Part shown: piece by piece, positions 6,635-6,709 of the stretch
Position numbering within the stretch: position 1 is the first letter of the stretch
Layout of the letters: every line of letters begins with the position of its first letter
Made by a program: the position numbers and the translations under genes
Notes under the pieces: generated by a model
The model's database searches: none
What the model was told of the DNA's origin: nothing
What the model saw: only the letters and a program-made list of their open reading frames with translations
Source of the DNA: CAYZXK01 sp964482395
Lineage (GTDB): Bacteria; Planctomycetota; Phycisphaerae; UBA1845; Fen-1342
Length of the DNA: 6,709 bases
Assembly (NCBI GenBank): GCA_964482395.1
Contig: CAYZXK010000196.1
Coordinates: 1 to 6,709, forward strand
Direction: 5' to 3'

Positions 6635-6639
6635 CACCT
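6635..6639 (-). promoter_or_regulatory. Ribosome binding site that decides the enoyl-CoA hydratase start
   Basis: On the minus strand AGGTG sits six bases ahead of the ATG at 6628 and shares bases with the TAG stop of the dehydrogenase (6638-6640). The competing GTG at 6637 lies inside this site and has only AGAAG three bases ahead, which is too close. This favours the ATG. Confidence 0.55.
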
Positions 6640-6709
6640 ACTTCTGCGTGTAATCGAAGAAGCCTTTGCCGGACTTACGGCCCAGCAGACCGGCCCGCAC
6701 CATGGTTCG
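6638..6709 (-). CDS. 3-hydroxyacyl-CoA (3-hydroxybutyryl-CoA) dehydrogenase, C-terminal 23 residues only
   Basis: Only the end of the gene is in the window. The frame closes at a TAG (6638-6640) and reads RTMVRAGLLGRKSGKGFFDY followed by TQK. The segment GLLGRKSGKGFFDY is the hallmark C-terminus of the HCDH C-terminal domain found in NAD(H)-dependent 3-hydroxyacyl-CoA dehydrogenases of the Hbd/PaaH type. These interconvert 3-hydroxyacyl-CoA and 3-oxoacyl-CoA. The NAD-binding Rossmann domain lies outside the window and cannot be checked. The stop overlaps the ribosome binding site of the enoyl-CoA hydratase gene, so the two are almost certainly co-transcribed and perhaps translationally coupled. 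Confidence 0.85.
   Translation of the reverse strand, partial: RTMVRAGLLGRKSGKGFFDYTQK

Overview
The window is GC-rich, and everything I can support is on the minus strand, read from high to low coordinates. It holds six protein genes: two cut by the window edges and four complete. Gaps between genes are at most 36 bases, except one of 153 bases. I see no rRNA, tRNA, CRISPR array, insertion sequence or phage gene. The composition, the style of the polytopic glycosyltransferase-like protein, the soluble insert in the flippase-like protein and the Cys-Gly/hydrophobic/Arg tail on the exported protein resemble what I know from Planctomycetota (Phycisphaerae-like). That assignment is an inference of moderate confidence at best; another GC-rich, envelope-complex bacterium such as an acidobacterium is possible.

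Right end (6709 to 5855): the last 23 residues of a 3-hydroxyacyl/3-hydroxybutyryl-CoA dehydrogenase are followed within 9 bases by a complete enoyl-CoA hydratase of the crotonase family that keeps both catalytic glutamates. These are consecutive steps of fatty-acid beta-oxidation or of the butyrate/crotonyl-CoA route, so this is the tail of an acyl-CoA metabolism operon.

Middle gap (5854 to 5702): 153 bases without a gene hold several short CCGG-rich dyads, including a perfect 8-bp stem. They also hold a sigma70-like promoter candidate and, at the downstream edge, a perfect 6-bp hairpin that covers the Shine-Dalgarno sequence of the next gene. I read this as the boundary between two transcription units.

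Left part (5701 to 1): four genes in tight order look like one operon. They are (a) an unrecognised exported protein with a signal peptide and a sorting-signal-like C-terminus; (b) a MacB/FtsX-type ABC transporter permease with no ATPase in view; (c) a 711-residue GT-C-fold glycosyltransferase-like membrane protein; and (d) a lysylphosphatidylglycerol-synthase-TM (flippase-like) membrane protein, whose start overlaps the stop of (c) by ATGA and which runs off the window. The set suggests envelope work: export or extrusion plus transfer of a sugar from a lipid carrier. The substrate cannot be read from the sequence. I see no clear evidence of a wholly new system. The most unusual points are the exported protein of unknown family ahead of an ATPase-less permease, and the RNA-structure candidates in front of it.
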